Origin: CBDUEF01 sp018063485 | GTDB taxonomy: Bacteria > Pseudomonadota > Alphaproteobacteria > Rhodobacterales > Rhodobacteraceae | Reading direction: 5' to 3' | NCBI GenBank assembly: GCA_037045435.1 | Contig: JBAOID010000036.1 | Span: 1-24,592, forward strand | DNA: 24,592 nucleotides | In this document: positions 8,057 to 15,581 of the stretch, one piece after another | How positions within the stretch are numbered: position 1 is the first letter of the stretch | How the letters are laid out: each line of letters starts with the position of its first letter | Program-made: the position numbers and the translations under genes | The notes under the pieces: generated by a model | The model's database searches: none | What the model was told of the DNA's origin: nothing | Seen by the model: the letters and a program-made list of their open reading frames with translations, nothing else

Positions 8057-8838
8057 GGCGCCCTCGCGGATTTACGCAGATAAAAGGCGCGGTGCTTTTC
8101 ACTCATCCGCGCGGTGTCCATGATCAGGCAGACATCGGTGGTGTTGAACGCATGGTCAATCCAGGCCCCCTCGCCGATAAAGCCGCCCAGCCGCAGATAG
8201 GCTTTGATCAACGCTGGCGTTGCCGCCATTGCCGCCCGCCGGTCCAGTTGATCCGCTGGCACCAGATCCATGCGTTGCAATTGCGCGGCGCGCGCCCGCA
8301 CCCGCAAGGCTGGCGGAGCCAGATGATGGGCGTGCAGATACGAAAGCGCCGGGGCCAATGCCGCAATGTCGGTGCCGTGAAAGGATGCCACCCCGAACAT
8401 GATCTCAATCTGATGCGCCAGCACATAATCAGCCAGACCATTCCACAACAAGAACATCGCGGACCCGCCGCGGTATTGGGCATGAACGCAAGACCGCCCC
8501 AGTTCCAGCAAGCGTCGCCCCGAAGACCGCAGCGGCGTCAGATCATATTCATCTTCGGAATAAAACCGCTGCCCCACAGCCATCCGGTCCGACCGCAACA
8601 GCCGGTAAACCCCAACCACATCCTCCAATGCAGCCGGATCCCGCCGCCGGTCGATCAGCAGCATATGGTCAAACAACGGATCGAACGCGTCACGTTCCAG
8701 CCGGTTGACCCGATCAACCATAGCACCCGTTCCACCCAGTTCCTCGACAAATACCTGATAGCGAAGCCTTTGCGCAGCCCGCAGGTCGCGGTCATTCTCT
8801 GCCAGTCGCAAGGTGAAATCTGGCTCGTCAACGATCAT
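8053..8838 (-). CDS. olsB: L-ornithine N-alpha-acyltransferase (OlsB)
   Basis: A 261-residue GNAT-fold acyltransferase that transfers a 3-hydroxy fatty acid from acyl carrier protein to the alpha-amino group of ornithine, the first step in making the phosphorus-free ornithine lipids. Seen directly: LRYQVFVEELGG near residues 25-36, DHMLLIDRRR, the substrate-side LELGRSCVHAQYRGGSAMFL block near 132-151 with the GNAT cofactor loop, and the long helical C-terminal part with ALIKAYLRLGGFIGEGAWID, which is typical of OlsB proteins. Length fits the family. It is the first gene of the olsB-olsA pair, with a 4-bp ATGA overlap. Ornithine lipids commonly rise under phosphate limitation, but I saw no PhoB box in the upstream gap. 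Confidence 0.92.
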   Translation of the reverse strand: MIVDEPDFTLRLAENDRDLRAAQRLRYQVFVEELGGTGAMVDRVNRLERDAFDPLFDHMLLIDRRRDPAALEDVVGVYRLLRSDRMAVGQRFYSEDEYDLTPLRSSGRRLLELGRSCVHAQYRGGSAMFLLWNGLADYVLAHQIEIMFGVASFHGTDIAALAPALSYLHAHHLAPPALRVRARAAQLQRMDLVPADQLDRRAAMAATPALIKAYLRLGGFIGEGAWIDHAFNTTDVCLIMDTARMSEKHRAFYLRKSARAP

Positions 8839-8940
8839 TCCGACTTACCTGCTGCCAAAGGAGCTGTGCCCCGGACCGGTCTTAAGCCAGCCCCCTGCCC
8901 AGTGCAACGGTGATCCCCGGAAAGGGCGGGTGGCGCAAAA

Positions 8941-8955
8941 ACAATCACCGATTGT
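8941..8955 (-). terminator. Possible intrinsic terminator of the DUF3553 gene
   Basis: Read on the minus strand, ACAATC-GGT-GATTGT forms a perfect six-pair stem with a three-base loop, followed by a run of T (plus-strand A-run at 8937-8941). It lies 28 bases after the DUF3553 stop codon. The stem is A/T-rich, so strength is uncertain. Confidence 0.45.
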
Positions 8956-8956
8956 G

Positions 8957-8971
8957 TTAACCCTTTATTGA
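8957..8971. promoter_or_regulatory. CtrA-like half-site pair TTAA-N7-TTGA
   Basis: TTAA, seven bases, TTGA: one mismatch from the alphaproteobacterial CtrA consensus TTAA-N7-TTAA. It sits in the olsB/DUF3553 gap, 119 bp upstream of the olsB start and about 212 bp upstream of chpT. The position near a gene of the CtrA phosphorelay is suggestive, but such a short motif can occur by chance. Confidence 0.3.
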
Positions 8972-8983
8972 CCACATACTGCG

Positions 8984-9157
8984 TCAAATGCCGAACACCG
9001 GCTGCAGTTCGGCATGCCGCAAATCAATCACCACCTTGCCCGCATGTTCGAAATTCACTGTCACCCGCCCGCCGATATTGGATTGTACCTGTCCCAGCCC
9101 CCACTCGGGGCGGGCTGGATGATAAACCATCATACCCGGCTCAAACATTGATGTCAT
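8984..9157 (-). CDS. DUF3553 family small protein
   Basis: A 57-residue protein matching the DUF3553 pattern: FEPGMMVYHPARPEWGLGQV, then VNFEHAGKVVIDLR. This is an SH3-like beta barrel related in shape to the RNA-polymerase-interacting domain of CarD/UvrD-type proteins; function is unknown. The upstream TTG at 9172 is also open, but ATG 9157 is preferred because GAAGGGG lies six bases upstream. It is divergent from chpT with only 26 bp between start codons. A possible terminator follows at 8941-8955. Confidence 0.85.
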   Translation of the reverse strand: MTSMFEPGMMVYHPARPEWGLGQVQSNIGGRVTVNFEHAGKVVIDLRHAELQPVFGI

Positions 9158-9183
9158 TTGCTGCCCCTTCAAGGATCATCCCG

Positions 9184-9786
9184 ATGCCTGAAAAACCTGA
9201 TCTCGCGGCCTTGCTTGGCTCACGCATCTGCCATGATCTTATCAGCCCTCTGGGCGCAATCGGCAACGGGGTTGAGTTGTTGATGATGGCCGGAGGGCAA
9301 TCCGGCCCGGAAATCTCGCTGATCGCTGAAAGCGTCATGAATGCCAACGCCCGTATCCGCTATTTCCGCATCGCTTTCGGCGCCAGCGGCAACGGCCTTG
9401 ATCAGCGCATCAGCCGCTCTGAAGTGGCGACGATCCTCGATGACATGACCTGCGGCTCACGGTTGCAAATCGAATGGCAAAGCCCGCCCGATCTGTCGCG
9501 GCGCGAGGTGAAGCTGGCGCTTTTGCTGATCCTGTGCCTTGAAACCGCCATGCCCTACGGGGGCCGCATCGAGGTTGAGCGCAGCGAGACACGTTGGGCC
9601 ATCACCGGCACCGCCACGAAACTGAAACTCGATACCGCGCTTTGGAATCTGTTGGCAGACCCAGGCATCTTACCTGAGATTGGCCCGCAACATGTGCATT
9701 TCCTGCTGGCCCTCGAAGAAATCATGCGCCAGCATCGCCGCCTGTCGACGACTCTGACCGATAGCGAGATCCGCTTTTCCTTCTAA
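9184..9786 (+). CDS. chpT: ChpT-like histidine phosphotransferase
   Basis: A 200-residue protein of the ChpT/DUF2328 family, a dimeric phosphotransfer protein that in alphaproteobacteria moves phosphate from CckA to CtrA (and CpdR), controlling cell cycle, motility or gene transfer agents. Seen directly: SRICHDLISPLGAIGNGVEL with the phospho-accepting His at residue 17 and the H-D-L-x-S-P context, then a degenerate HATPase-like C-terminal half (VKLALLLILCLETAMPYGG onward) lacking the nucleotide-binding boxes of true kinases. The frame is open upstream to 8968, but ATG 9184 follows AAGGATC and starts at the usual place. The stop overlaps the convergent proA stop by four bases. Rhodobacterales generally retain this phosphorelay. 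Confidence 0.87.
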   Translation: MPEKPDLAALLGSRICHDLISPLGAIGNGVELLMMAGGQSGPEISLIAESVMNANARIRYFRIAFGASGNGLDQRISRSEVATILDDMTCGSRLQIEWQSPPDLSRREVKLALLLILCLETAMPYGGRIEVERSETRWAITGTATKLKLDTALWNLLADPGILPEIGPQHVHFLLALEEIMRQHRRLSTTLTDSEIRFSF

Positions 9787-11030
9787 GGCCGAATCGTCCC
9801 GTTTCCGGTCACCAGATATTTGAAACTGGTCAACTGCTCGGCTCCCACGGGCCCGCGCGCGTGCAGTTTGCCGGTGGCAATGCCAATCTCGGCCCCCATG
9901 CCGAATTCGCCACCATCGGCAAATTGGGTCGAGGCGTTGCGCATCAATATCGCCGAATCCAGCCGCTGAAAGAACCGCGCCGCCGTCTCGTCATTCTCGG
10001 TCAGAATGCTTTCGGTATGATTGGACCCATAGCGCCGGATATGCGAAATCGCCTCATCCACCCCATCGACCAGCTTCACCGCGATGATCTTGTCAAGGAA
10101 CTCGCGCCCGAAATCCTCGGGCTGGGCGGCCACCGTGCCGGGTATCTTCAGCAACTCGGCGTCCACCCGCACTTCAACCCCCGCCGCCAACAGATCCTCG
10201 ATCAGAACCGCACCATGCCTGGTGTAAAACTGCCAATCAAGCAGCAGACATTCCGCAGCCCCGCACACTCCGGGCCTGCGGGTCTTGGCATTCAACACCA
10301 CAGCCCGCGCCTTTTGCAGATCGGCATCACGGTCGGCATAGACGTGACAAATCCCCTCCAGATGCGCAAACACCGGCACCCGAGCCTCGGCCTGCACCAG
10401 CGCCACCAGGCCCTTGCCACCGCGAGGCACGATCACGTCGATATAGTCCACGGCGCGCAGCATCGCGGTCACCATCTCGCGGTCCCGCGTGGGGATCATC
10501 TGGATCGCATCCGCCGGCAGACGCGCCTCGCGCAGTCCCCAAACCATGCAGTCATGCAAAGCCTCCGAGGAATGAAAACTCTCTGATCCGCCGCGTAAAA
10601 TCACTGCATTGCCCGCCTTCAGGGCCAGGGCACCCGCATCCGCCGTCACATTCGGGCGGCTTTCATAGATCACGCCTATCACCCCTAGCGGAGTTGCAAC
10701 CCTTTGAATATGCAAGCCATTCGGACGGTCCCATTCGGCCAGAACACGTCCCACCGGATCAGGCTGCTCGGCGACAGTGCGCAAACTATCCACAATCGCG
10801 CGCAGCCGCCCCTCATCCAGCCGCAGCCGGTCCATCATGGCGGGGCCAAGGCCCTTTTCTTCGCCATAGGCAATATCCATCGAATTGGCGTCAAAGATCG
10901 CTTGCCGATCCTCCCAAACCTTATGCGCCGCCGCAATCAGCGCCGCATATTTGCGTTCCTGGCTGGCATAGGCCAGTTCTGTGGCCGCTGCCCGCGCGCG
11001 CGTCCCGATGTCCCGCATCAAATCCGACAT
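9783..11030 (-). CDS. proA: Glutamate-5-semialdehyde dehydrogenase (gamma-glutamyl phosphate reductase)
   Basis: A cytosolic NADPH-dependent enzyme, second step of proline synthesis, reducing gamma-glutamyl phosphate to glutamate semialdehyde. It is 415 residues, family-typical. Seen directly: cofactor region TPLGVIGVIYESRPNVTADA near 113-132, LKAGNAVILRGGSES near 137-151, VPRGGKGL near 201-208, and the catalytic Cys256 in NAKTRRPGVCGAAE. The C-terminal GGEFGMGAEIGIATGKLHAR motif is intact. It lies 48 bp downstream of proB, so obgE-proB-proA is one transcription unit. No frame breaks are seen. Confidence 0.97.
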   Translation of the reverse strand: MSDLMRDIGTRARAAATELAYASQERKYAALIAAAHKVWEDRQAIFDANSMDIAYGEEKGLGPAMMDRLRLDEGRLRAIVDSLRTVAEQPDPVGRVLAEWDRPNGLHIQRVATPLGVIGVIYESRPNVTADAGALALKAGNAVILRGGSESFHSSEALHDCMVWGLREARLPADAIQMIPTRDREMVTAMLRAVDYIDVIVPRGGKGLVALVQAEARVPVFAHLEGICHVYADRDADLQKARAVVLNAKTRRPGVCGAAECLLLDWQFYTRHGAVLIEDLLAAGVEVRVDAELLKIPGTVAAQPEDFGREFLDKIIAVKLVDGVDEAISHIRRYGSNHTESILTENDETAARFFQRLDSAILMRNASTQFADGGEFGMGAEIGIATGKLHARGPVGAEQLTSFKYLVTGNGTIRP

Positions 11031-11078
11031 CTTCCGCCCTTTCCTCTTGGCAAAATTACTCTCGGGCGGCCCCAGGGA

Positions 11079-12206
11079 TCAGATCACCATATCATCGCGA
11101 TGCACCAGCGCCGCCCGGCCCTGATATCCCAAGATCCCAGCAATATCGCTGGAGCGGTGCCCCGCGATCAGCCTGGCCTCCAGCGCCGTATAGCGCACCA
11201 GACCCGTGCCCAACACAACGCCCGCAGGCGACAGAATTGCCACCGGATCACCGCGCCCGAAATTGCCGCTCACGGCCGTAACTCCTGCAGGCAACAGTGA
11301 TTTCCCTGCCCGCAAAGCCACTACCGCCCCCGCATCCAGCCGCAGTTCCCCGCGCGGTTTCATAGCATTGATCCAGCGTTTGCGCGCAAGTTGCGGATCA
11401 CCCTGCGCCAAGAACCAGGTCCGCGCCGCGCCCTCGATCAGTGCCTGCAACGGGCGTTCTGAAAACCCCTCGGCAATCGCCATCGCACAACCGCCCGCCA
11501 CCGCAATCCTGGCCGCCATCAGTTTGGTTTTCATTCCGCCTTTCGACAATCGCGAAATCGGATCACCTGCCATCGCCTCGATCTCGGGCGTAATCGCCTC
11601 AACCAGATCAAAGCGTTGCGCGCCAGCATCCTCCTTGGGATTGGCCGAATAAAACCCGTCCACATCCGAAAGCAGGATCAGCTGATCCGCCCCCACCGTC
11701 ACCGCAATTTGCGCCGCCAGACGGTCGTTATCGCCATAGCGGATCTCATCCGTGGCCACGGTGTCATTCTCGTTCACGATTGGCACCACGCCAAGACCCA
11801 GCAGAGTTTCCATCGTGGCGCGGCTGTTCAGATATCGCCGCCGATCCTCGGTATCTTCCAGCGTCACCAGCACTTGCCCCGTGGTGATACCATGCGGGGC
11901 CAACACCTCCTCATAGGCGCGCGCCAGCCGGATTTGCCCCACCGCCGCCGCCGCTTGCGATTGCTCCAAGGTCAAGACACCGTCGCCCAAGCCCAGCACC
12001 TTGCGCCCCAAAGCAATCGAGCCAGACGACACCAGCACCACATCGGTGCCGCGCAGCTTGGCCTCAACCACATCCAGCGCCAGCGCAGAGAGCCAGCCCT
12101 GTTTCAGACCGCTCACGCGGTCCACCAACAGGGCCGAGCCGATCTTCACCACCAACCGTTTGGCATCGCGCAGGTCAGGAGCGACGAGAGGTCTCAGGGC
12201 TGCCAA
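11079..12206 (-). CDS. proB: Glutamate 5-kinase
   Basis: A cytosolic kinase, first and usually proline-inhibited step of proline synthesis, making gamma-glutamyl phosphate from glutamate and ATP. It is 375 residues: an amino-acid-kinase domain followed by a C-terminal PUA domain. Seen directly: RLVVKIGSALLVD near 17-29, VVLVSSGSIALGRKVLG, PIVNENDTVATDEI with YGDNDRLAAQIAV near 137-162, LSDVDGFYSANP, and the PUA segment LRLDAGAVVALRAGKSLLPA near 288-307. The start overlaps the obgE stop by 13 bp. Bicistronic proB-proA next to obgE is common in Rhodobacterales. Confidence 0.97.
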   Translation of the reverse strand: MAALRPLVAPDLRDAKRLVVKIGSALLVDRVSGLKQGWLSALALDVVEAKLRGTDVVLVSSGSIALGRKVLGLGDGVLTLEQSQAAAAVGQIRLARAYEEVLAPHGITTGQVLVTLEDTEDRRRYLNSRATMETLLGLGVVPIVNENDTVATDEIRYGDNDRLAAQIAVTVGADQLILLSDVDGFYSANPKEDAGAQRFDLVEAITPEIEAMAGDPISRLSKGGMKTKLMAARIAVAGGCAMAIAEGFSERPLQALIEGAARTWFLAQGDPQLARKRWINAMKPRGELRLDAGAVVALRAGKSLLPAGVTAVSGNFGRGDPVAILSPAGVVLGTGLVRYTALEARLIAGHRSSDIAGILGYQGRAALVHRDDMVI

Positions 12207-13216
12207 GGCCCGTCCTCCACCGCCGGAGCCTCGCCCTGAATCTCGCGGTAAAGCGCGCGAAGCGTCTCTTGCAGGCCCATCCCTGCCACGCCCGAAATCA
12301 CCATTACCGGCCCGCCCGAGGCCTTTTCCAACGCCTTGCGGCGGGTGGTGATCGTGGCTTTGTCCAGCGCGTCACATTTATTCAGCGCCAAAATGCGTTT
12401 CTTGTCTCCCAGCACCTCGGAATAGGCCTCAAGCTCTTTGACAATGGTGCGGTAATCCTTGGTGATGGTGGATGAGGTGCCGTCAACCAGATGCAGCAGC
12501 ACCTTGCAGCGCTCCACATGCGCCAGAAACTGCATCCCCAAACCGCGCCCTTCGGACGCACCCTCGATCAGCCCCGGAATATCGGCCATCACGAATTCCG
12601 CGCCGTCGATGCCGACCACACCAAGGTTGGGCACCAGCGTGGTGAAAGGGTAGTCAGCAATCTTGGGGCGGGCGTTGGAAACCGCCGCCAGAAACGTCGA
12701 TTTCCCGGCATTGGGCAGGCCCACCAGACCGGCATCGGCGATCAGCTTCAGACGCAGCCAGATCGTGCGCTCGATCCCCTCTTGTCCGGCATTGGCCCGC
12801 GCAGGAGCGCGGTTGGTCGAGGATTTGAACGCAAGATTGCCCCAGCCGCCGTTGCCGCCCTTGGCCAACAGCACCCGTTGGCCGACTTCGACCAGATCGG
12901 CCAGCACGGTTTCTTCGTCCTCGTCCAGAATCTCGGTTCCCACCGGCACCTTCAACACGATATCGTCGCCGGTCTTGCCGGTGCGCTGGCTGCCCATTCC
13001 GGGCTGGCCGGACTTGGCGAAGAAATGCTGCTGATAGCGAAAGTCGATCAGGGTGTTCAGGCCATCAACCGCCTCGACCCAGACCGAGCCGCCATTGCCG
13101 CCATCACCGCCATCGGGGCCGCCGAATTCGACGAATTTCTCGCGCCGGAAAGAAACGCAGCCGCCGCCGCCGCCGCCCGAGCGGATATAGACTTTGCAGA
13201 GGTCAAGAAATTTCAT
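12194..13216 (-). CDS. obgE: Obg-family GTPase (ObgE/CgtA)
   Basis: An essential ribosome-associated GTPase acting in 50S subunit maturation and stress signalling. It is 340 residues. Seen directly: the glycine-rich Obg N-terminal fold (residues 1-158, with RSGGGGGGCVSFRREKF and GGPDGGDGGNGG), the P-loop GLPNAGKST at 166-174, switch region YPFTTLVPNLG, the G3 motif DIPGLIEGA at 212-220 and G4 NKCD at 279-282. The C-terminal TGS extension is minimal, as in many alphaproteobacteria. The ribosome-binding site is weak. It leads obgE-proB-proA downstream of two GNAT genes and rplU-rpmA. Confidence 0.97.
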   Translation of the reverse strand: MKFLDLCKVYIRSGGGGGGCVSFRREKFVEFGGPDGGDGGNGGSVWVEAVDGLNTLIDFRYQQHFFAKSGQPGMGSQRTGKTGDDIVLKVPVGTEILDEDEETVLADLVEVGQRVLLAKGGNGGWGNLAFKSSTNRAPARANAGQEGIERTIWLRLKLIADAGLVGLPNAGKSTFLAAVSNARPKIADYPFTTLVPNLGVVGIDGAEFVMADIPGLIEGASEGRGLGMQFLAHVERCKVLLHLVDGTSSTITKDYRTIVKELEAYSEVLGDKKRILALNKCDALDKATITTRRKALEKASGGPVMVISGVAGMGLQETLRALYREIQGEAPAVEDGPWQP

Positions 13217-13376
13217 CGCTTGGGCGCTTTCATAGAGGTTGCATCAGGCGATACAGGATCAGAGAGAATACCTCAAGCACAGGGATTTTGCCCCGGTTTG
13301 GCCATCGCGCATTGCGTCAAGTTTCGAAGTCGGAGGTTTATCGGATGACTTTGGCTTTTGCCTGATGAGGGGTCAT
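13217..13376. promoter_or_regulatory. Upstream region of obgE
   Basis: A 160-bp gap between the GNAT gene stop and the obgE start with no credible small gene. It is long enough to hold an obgE promoter. A TTGAGG with a TATC-type element about 17 bases downstream can be found on the minus strand, but the match is weak. Confidence 0.25.
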
Positions 13377-13955
13377 TCAGCCCCATGGAGACAGCTCGGA
13401 TTTCACGCCTTTCCGGCCTTTCGTCTCGCCGGGAAGTTCCACCGCTTGCGGCCGCGTCATTTCATACATCCAGCACAAGGCGGGTTCCGCCCTGCCGCAT
13501 GAGGCGTGCAGGGCTTCCGACACCCGCCGAAATCCGCATTTTTCCAGCACCCGCGCCGAGGCAGGATTATCGGCAAAGACCCCTGCTGACAGGGCCGACA
13601 GGCCAAAGCGAGCGAACAGAAAGCCACAAAAGCCGCGCACCGCTTCCTGAGCATAGCCGTTTCCCGAGGCGGCGGCTGTCATGGCATAGAAGATTTCTGG
13701 CGTGGGATCATCCGATACTCCGATCCAACCCAACCACTCACCCTTTGCCTCGACCGACAGACGAAAGCGCAGTTTGCCCTGCCAGGCCCACTCGCCAACA
13801 AAGGCCTTGGCCTCGTCATGGGTCCAGTCAGGTGAGAACATGAACAGCATCCGTGCCACCTCGGGCCGGGTAACAAGGGCGTGAATGTCTCCCACATCGG
13901 CCTGCGTCATCGGGCGCAGACACAGCCGCGGCGTGGTGATCAGGGCCGTAGCCAT
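13377..13955 (-). CDS. GNAT-family N-acetyltransferase (RimJ/RimL type)
   Basis: A 192-residue acetyltransferase of the RimJ/RimL-like GNAT_3 group, using acetyl-CoA on an amine substrate. Seen directly: the typical opening TPRLCLRPMTQADVGDIHAL, the acetyl-CoA loop ASGNGYAQEAVRGF near residues 95-108, and DNPASARVLEKCGFRRV near 128-144, diagnostic of the group. Its ATG begins immediately after the stop of the upstream GNAT gene, so the two are cotranscribed and probably coupled. The acceptor is unknown; proximity to rpmA and obgE hints at, but does not show, a ribosomal protein or tRNA-linked target. Confidence 0.9.
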   Translation of the reverse strand: MATALITTPRLCLRPMTQADVGDIHALVTRPEVARMLFMFSPDWTHDEAKAFVGEWAWQGKLRFRLSVEAKGEWLGWIGVSDDPTPEIFYAMTAAASGNGYAQEAVRGFCGFLFARFGLSALSAGVFADNPASARVLEKCGFRRVSEALHASCGRAEPALCWMYEMTRPQAVELPGETKGRKGVKSELSPWG

Positions 13956-14525
13956 CTAGTCGAGTTTCTTGATATAGGTCCAGATCGGCACAATCGCCCC
14001 ACGCGCCACCGAAAAAGACTCGGCATCGCCCAGATATTCAAAGCCCGCATTGCTGAGAACGCGCGCCGAGCCGGGATTATCCTGAAAAACCTTGGCAAAA
14101 ATCGTGCGGTTTTTCTGTGGGTTAGCGGCGATCAAGGCACGAACGGCCTCAGAGGCGATCCCGGTGTTCCAAAACGCCGGGGCCACCCAAAAGCCGATTT
14201 CCGACTGTGCCCGATCCATCCGTTTCAGGCTGATCACGCCCAGAACCTCGGACAGGCCCGAGGTCGATCCATCCATCACCCAGATATCCTCATCGCCCTT
14301 GCCAGACATGGCGCGGCTCACAAAAGCCTCGGCAGCACCGGGCGGCAGCGGGTGGGGGATCGAATGGGTGGCCTCGGCCACGCGCCGATCACCCGAATAC
14401 ATCTCGATCAACCCCTCATCCGAGCGGTGCACCGGGCGCAATGCAAAGCGGCCCGCAGCGATTTCACCGGGCAAATTGCCCACAGGCTTTGCAGCCCGCA
14501 ACTGGTCTATCATATCCAAAGACAT
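13956..14525 (-). CDS. GNAT-family N-acetyltransferase
   Basis: A 189-residue acetyltransferase related to the neighbouring GNAT gene. The frame is open to 14606, but ATG 14525 has GAGGAGG at ideal spacing and is preferred. Seen directly: the opening GRFALRPVHRSDEGLIEMY, the central IGFWVAPAFWNTGIASEAV acetyl-CoA segment and the C-terminal QDNPGSARVLSNAGFEYLG block, the same layout as its neighbour. Two adjacent GNATs between rpmA and obgE suggest an old tandem duplication. Substrate unknown. Confidence 0.9.
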   Translation of the reverse strand: MSLDMIDQLRAAKPVGNLPGEIAAGRFALRPVHRSDEGLIEMYSGDRRVAEATHSIPHPLPPGAAEAFVSRAMSGKGDEDIWVMDGSTSGLSEVLGVISLKRMDRAQSEIGFWVAPAFWNTGIASEAVRALIAANPQKNRTIFAKVFQDNPGSARVLSNAGFEYLGDAESFSVARGAIVPIWTYIKKLD

Positions 14526-14606
14526 GGCCCCTCCTCGAAGCGCATGATGGGTTGCCCCTTGATCGACATGTGCATCCCACTTCAACAGTGCAAGCCCATA
14601 TAGCAA

Positions 14607-14634
14607 AAGGGACCGGCCTCTCAGCCGATCCCTT
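14607..14634 (-). terminator. Intrinsic terminator after rplU-rpmA
   Basis: On the minus strand, AAGGGAtcGGC, a six-base loop and GCCggTCCCTTTT form a strong hairpin ending in a T run, 29 bases after the rpmA stop. One internal mismatch pair interrupts the stem. It separates the ribosomal protein pair from the GNAT genes, so read-through would be needed for the latter unless they have their own promoter. Confidence 0.7.
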
Positions 14635-14662
14635 CTTTACAGACACTTTGTAAAGGTTCGGC

Positions 14663-14932
14663 TTACTCGGCTGCCTCCACAGCGGGGAGAACCGAAATAA
14701 AAGTGCGGCCCTTGAGGCCTTTCTTGAAGGTGACATGGCCTTCGACCTTGGCAAAGATCGTGTGATCCACGCCCATGCCAACGCCGACACCGGGGAACCA
14801 GGTGGTTCCGCGCTGACGCACGATGATATTGCCCGGAATGGCGACCTGGCCGCCGAACAGTTTCACGCCGAGACGACGGCCAGCCGAGTCGCGACCGTTG
14901 CGCGATGAGCCGCCTGCTTTCTTGTGTGCCAT
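14663..14932 (-). CDS. rpmA: 50S ribosomal protein L27
   Basis: An 89-residue L27, part of the large subunit near the peptidyl-transferase centre. Seen directly: the diagnostic N-terminus MAHKKAGGSSRNGRDSAGRR and the GVKLFGGQVAIPGNIIVRQR motif; full length. The AAGGAG ribosome-binding site overlaps the last codons of rplU (AAG GAG TAA), 6 bp before the ATG, so translation is tightly coupled to L21. Confidence 0.99.
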   Translation of the reverse strand: MAHKKAGGSSRNGRDSAGRRLGVKLFGGQVAIPGNIIVRQRGTTWFPGVGVGMGVDHTIFAKVEGHVTFKKGLKGRTFISVLPAVEAAE

Positions 14933-14938
14933 GGGGGA

Positions 14939-15391
14939 TTACTCCTTAGCAGCAGCGGCCTTGGCGGCACGCTTGGGTTTTGCGGGGGCTTCGGCAGCAG
15001 CAGCCGGAGCGGTGTTATGTGCGGCACGGCGCGCATCGGCGGTGCCGGTGGCGGCATTGACGCCCGATTTCTCGGCGCCATTGGCCAGCACTTCGGTCAC
15101 GCGAACCAGCGTCAGGTGCTGACGGTGGCCTTTGGTGCGCTGCGAGCTGTGCTTGCGACGGCGCTTGACGTAGTGGATGACCTTTTCACCCTTGATCTGG
15201 TCGATCACTTCGGCCTGAACGGCAGCCCCTTGAACGAAAGGCGCACCAATGGTCAGCGTGTCGCCACCCACCATCAAAATATCGTTGAACTGGATTTTTT
15301 CACCAGCGATGGCTGCCAGCTTTTCAACGCGCAGAACGTCACCCGCCTGCACTTTGTATTGCTTGCCACCGGTCTTGAGGACCGCGAACAT
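14939..15391 (-). CDS. rplU: 50S ribosomal protein L21
   Basis: A 150-residue L21. Seen directly: MFAVLKTGGKQYKVQAGDVL at the N-terminus and VIHYVKRRRKHSSQRTKGHR near 72-91, the rRNA-binding loop. The conserved domain ends near residue 105; an Ala/Lys/Pro-rich tail (KPKRAAKAAAAKE) follows, as in many alphaproteobacterial L21 proteins. The frame is open further upstream, but ATG 15391 has AAGGAAAG upstream and is the family start. Transcription probably begins from the promoter at 15526-15554. Confidence 0.98.
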   Translation of the reverse strand: MFAVLKTGGKQYKVQAGDVLRVEKLAAIAGEKIQFNDILMVGGDTLTIGAPFVQGAAVQAEVIDQIKGEKVIHYVKRRRKHSSQRTKGHRQHLTLVRVTEVLANGAEKSGVNAATGTADARRAAHNTAPAAAAEAPAKPKRAAKAAAAKE

Positions 15392-15467
15392 GGTCTTTCC
15401 TTCTCTTGTGCTCCGCGTCCTGCGGCCCCTTGCGGAGTTGGTGGGTTGCCCCGCCTTCGGACTGCGC

Positions 15468-15479
15468 GCCCCTTGGGGC
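15468..15479. promoter_or_regulatory. Tight palindromic hairpin in the rplU 5' leader
   Basis: GCCCC-AA-GGGGC on the minus strand is a perfect five-pair stem about 77 bases upstream of the rplU start and within the predicted leader of about 130 nt. A second, GC-rich CGCAAGGGG-type fold lies closer to the ATG. Ribosomal protein leaders often autoregulate; whether this one does is not known. Confidence 0.35.
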
Positions 15480-15525
15480 GTCATTGAATAAAATCCTGGC
15501 CACTCAAAGGCAGCCGGGACGCGCG

Positions 15526-15554
15526 CTTATCACGACTGCCGCGCGCAAAGTCAA
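15526..15554 (-). promoter_or_regulatory. Sigma-70-type promoter for rplU-rpmA
   Basis: On the minus strand TTGACT, a 17-base spacer, then GATAAG: close to housekeeping consensus with ideal spacing. It lies just inside the gap between the DUF2059 gene stop and rplU. A start site about seven bases after the -10 would give a leader near 130 nt. Confidence 0.65.
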
Positions 15555-15581
15555 GCACGGCCCGCAGATAATTGCCAACTC

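Noticed and set aside
7717..8913. 398-codon plus-strand open frame opposite olsB-olsA
   Set aside because: Antisense shadow; no conserved motif, and both olsB and olsA are well supported.
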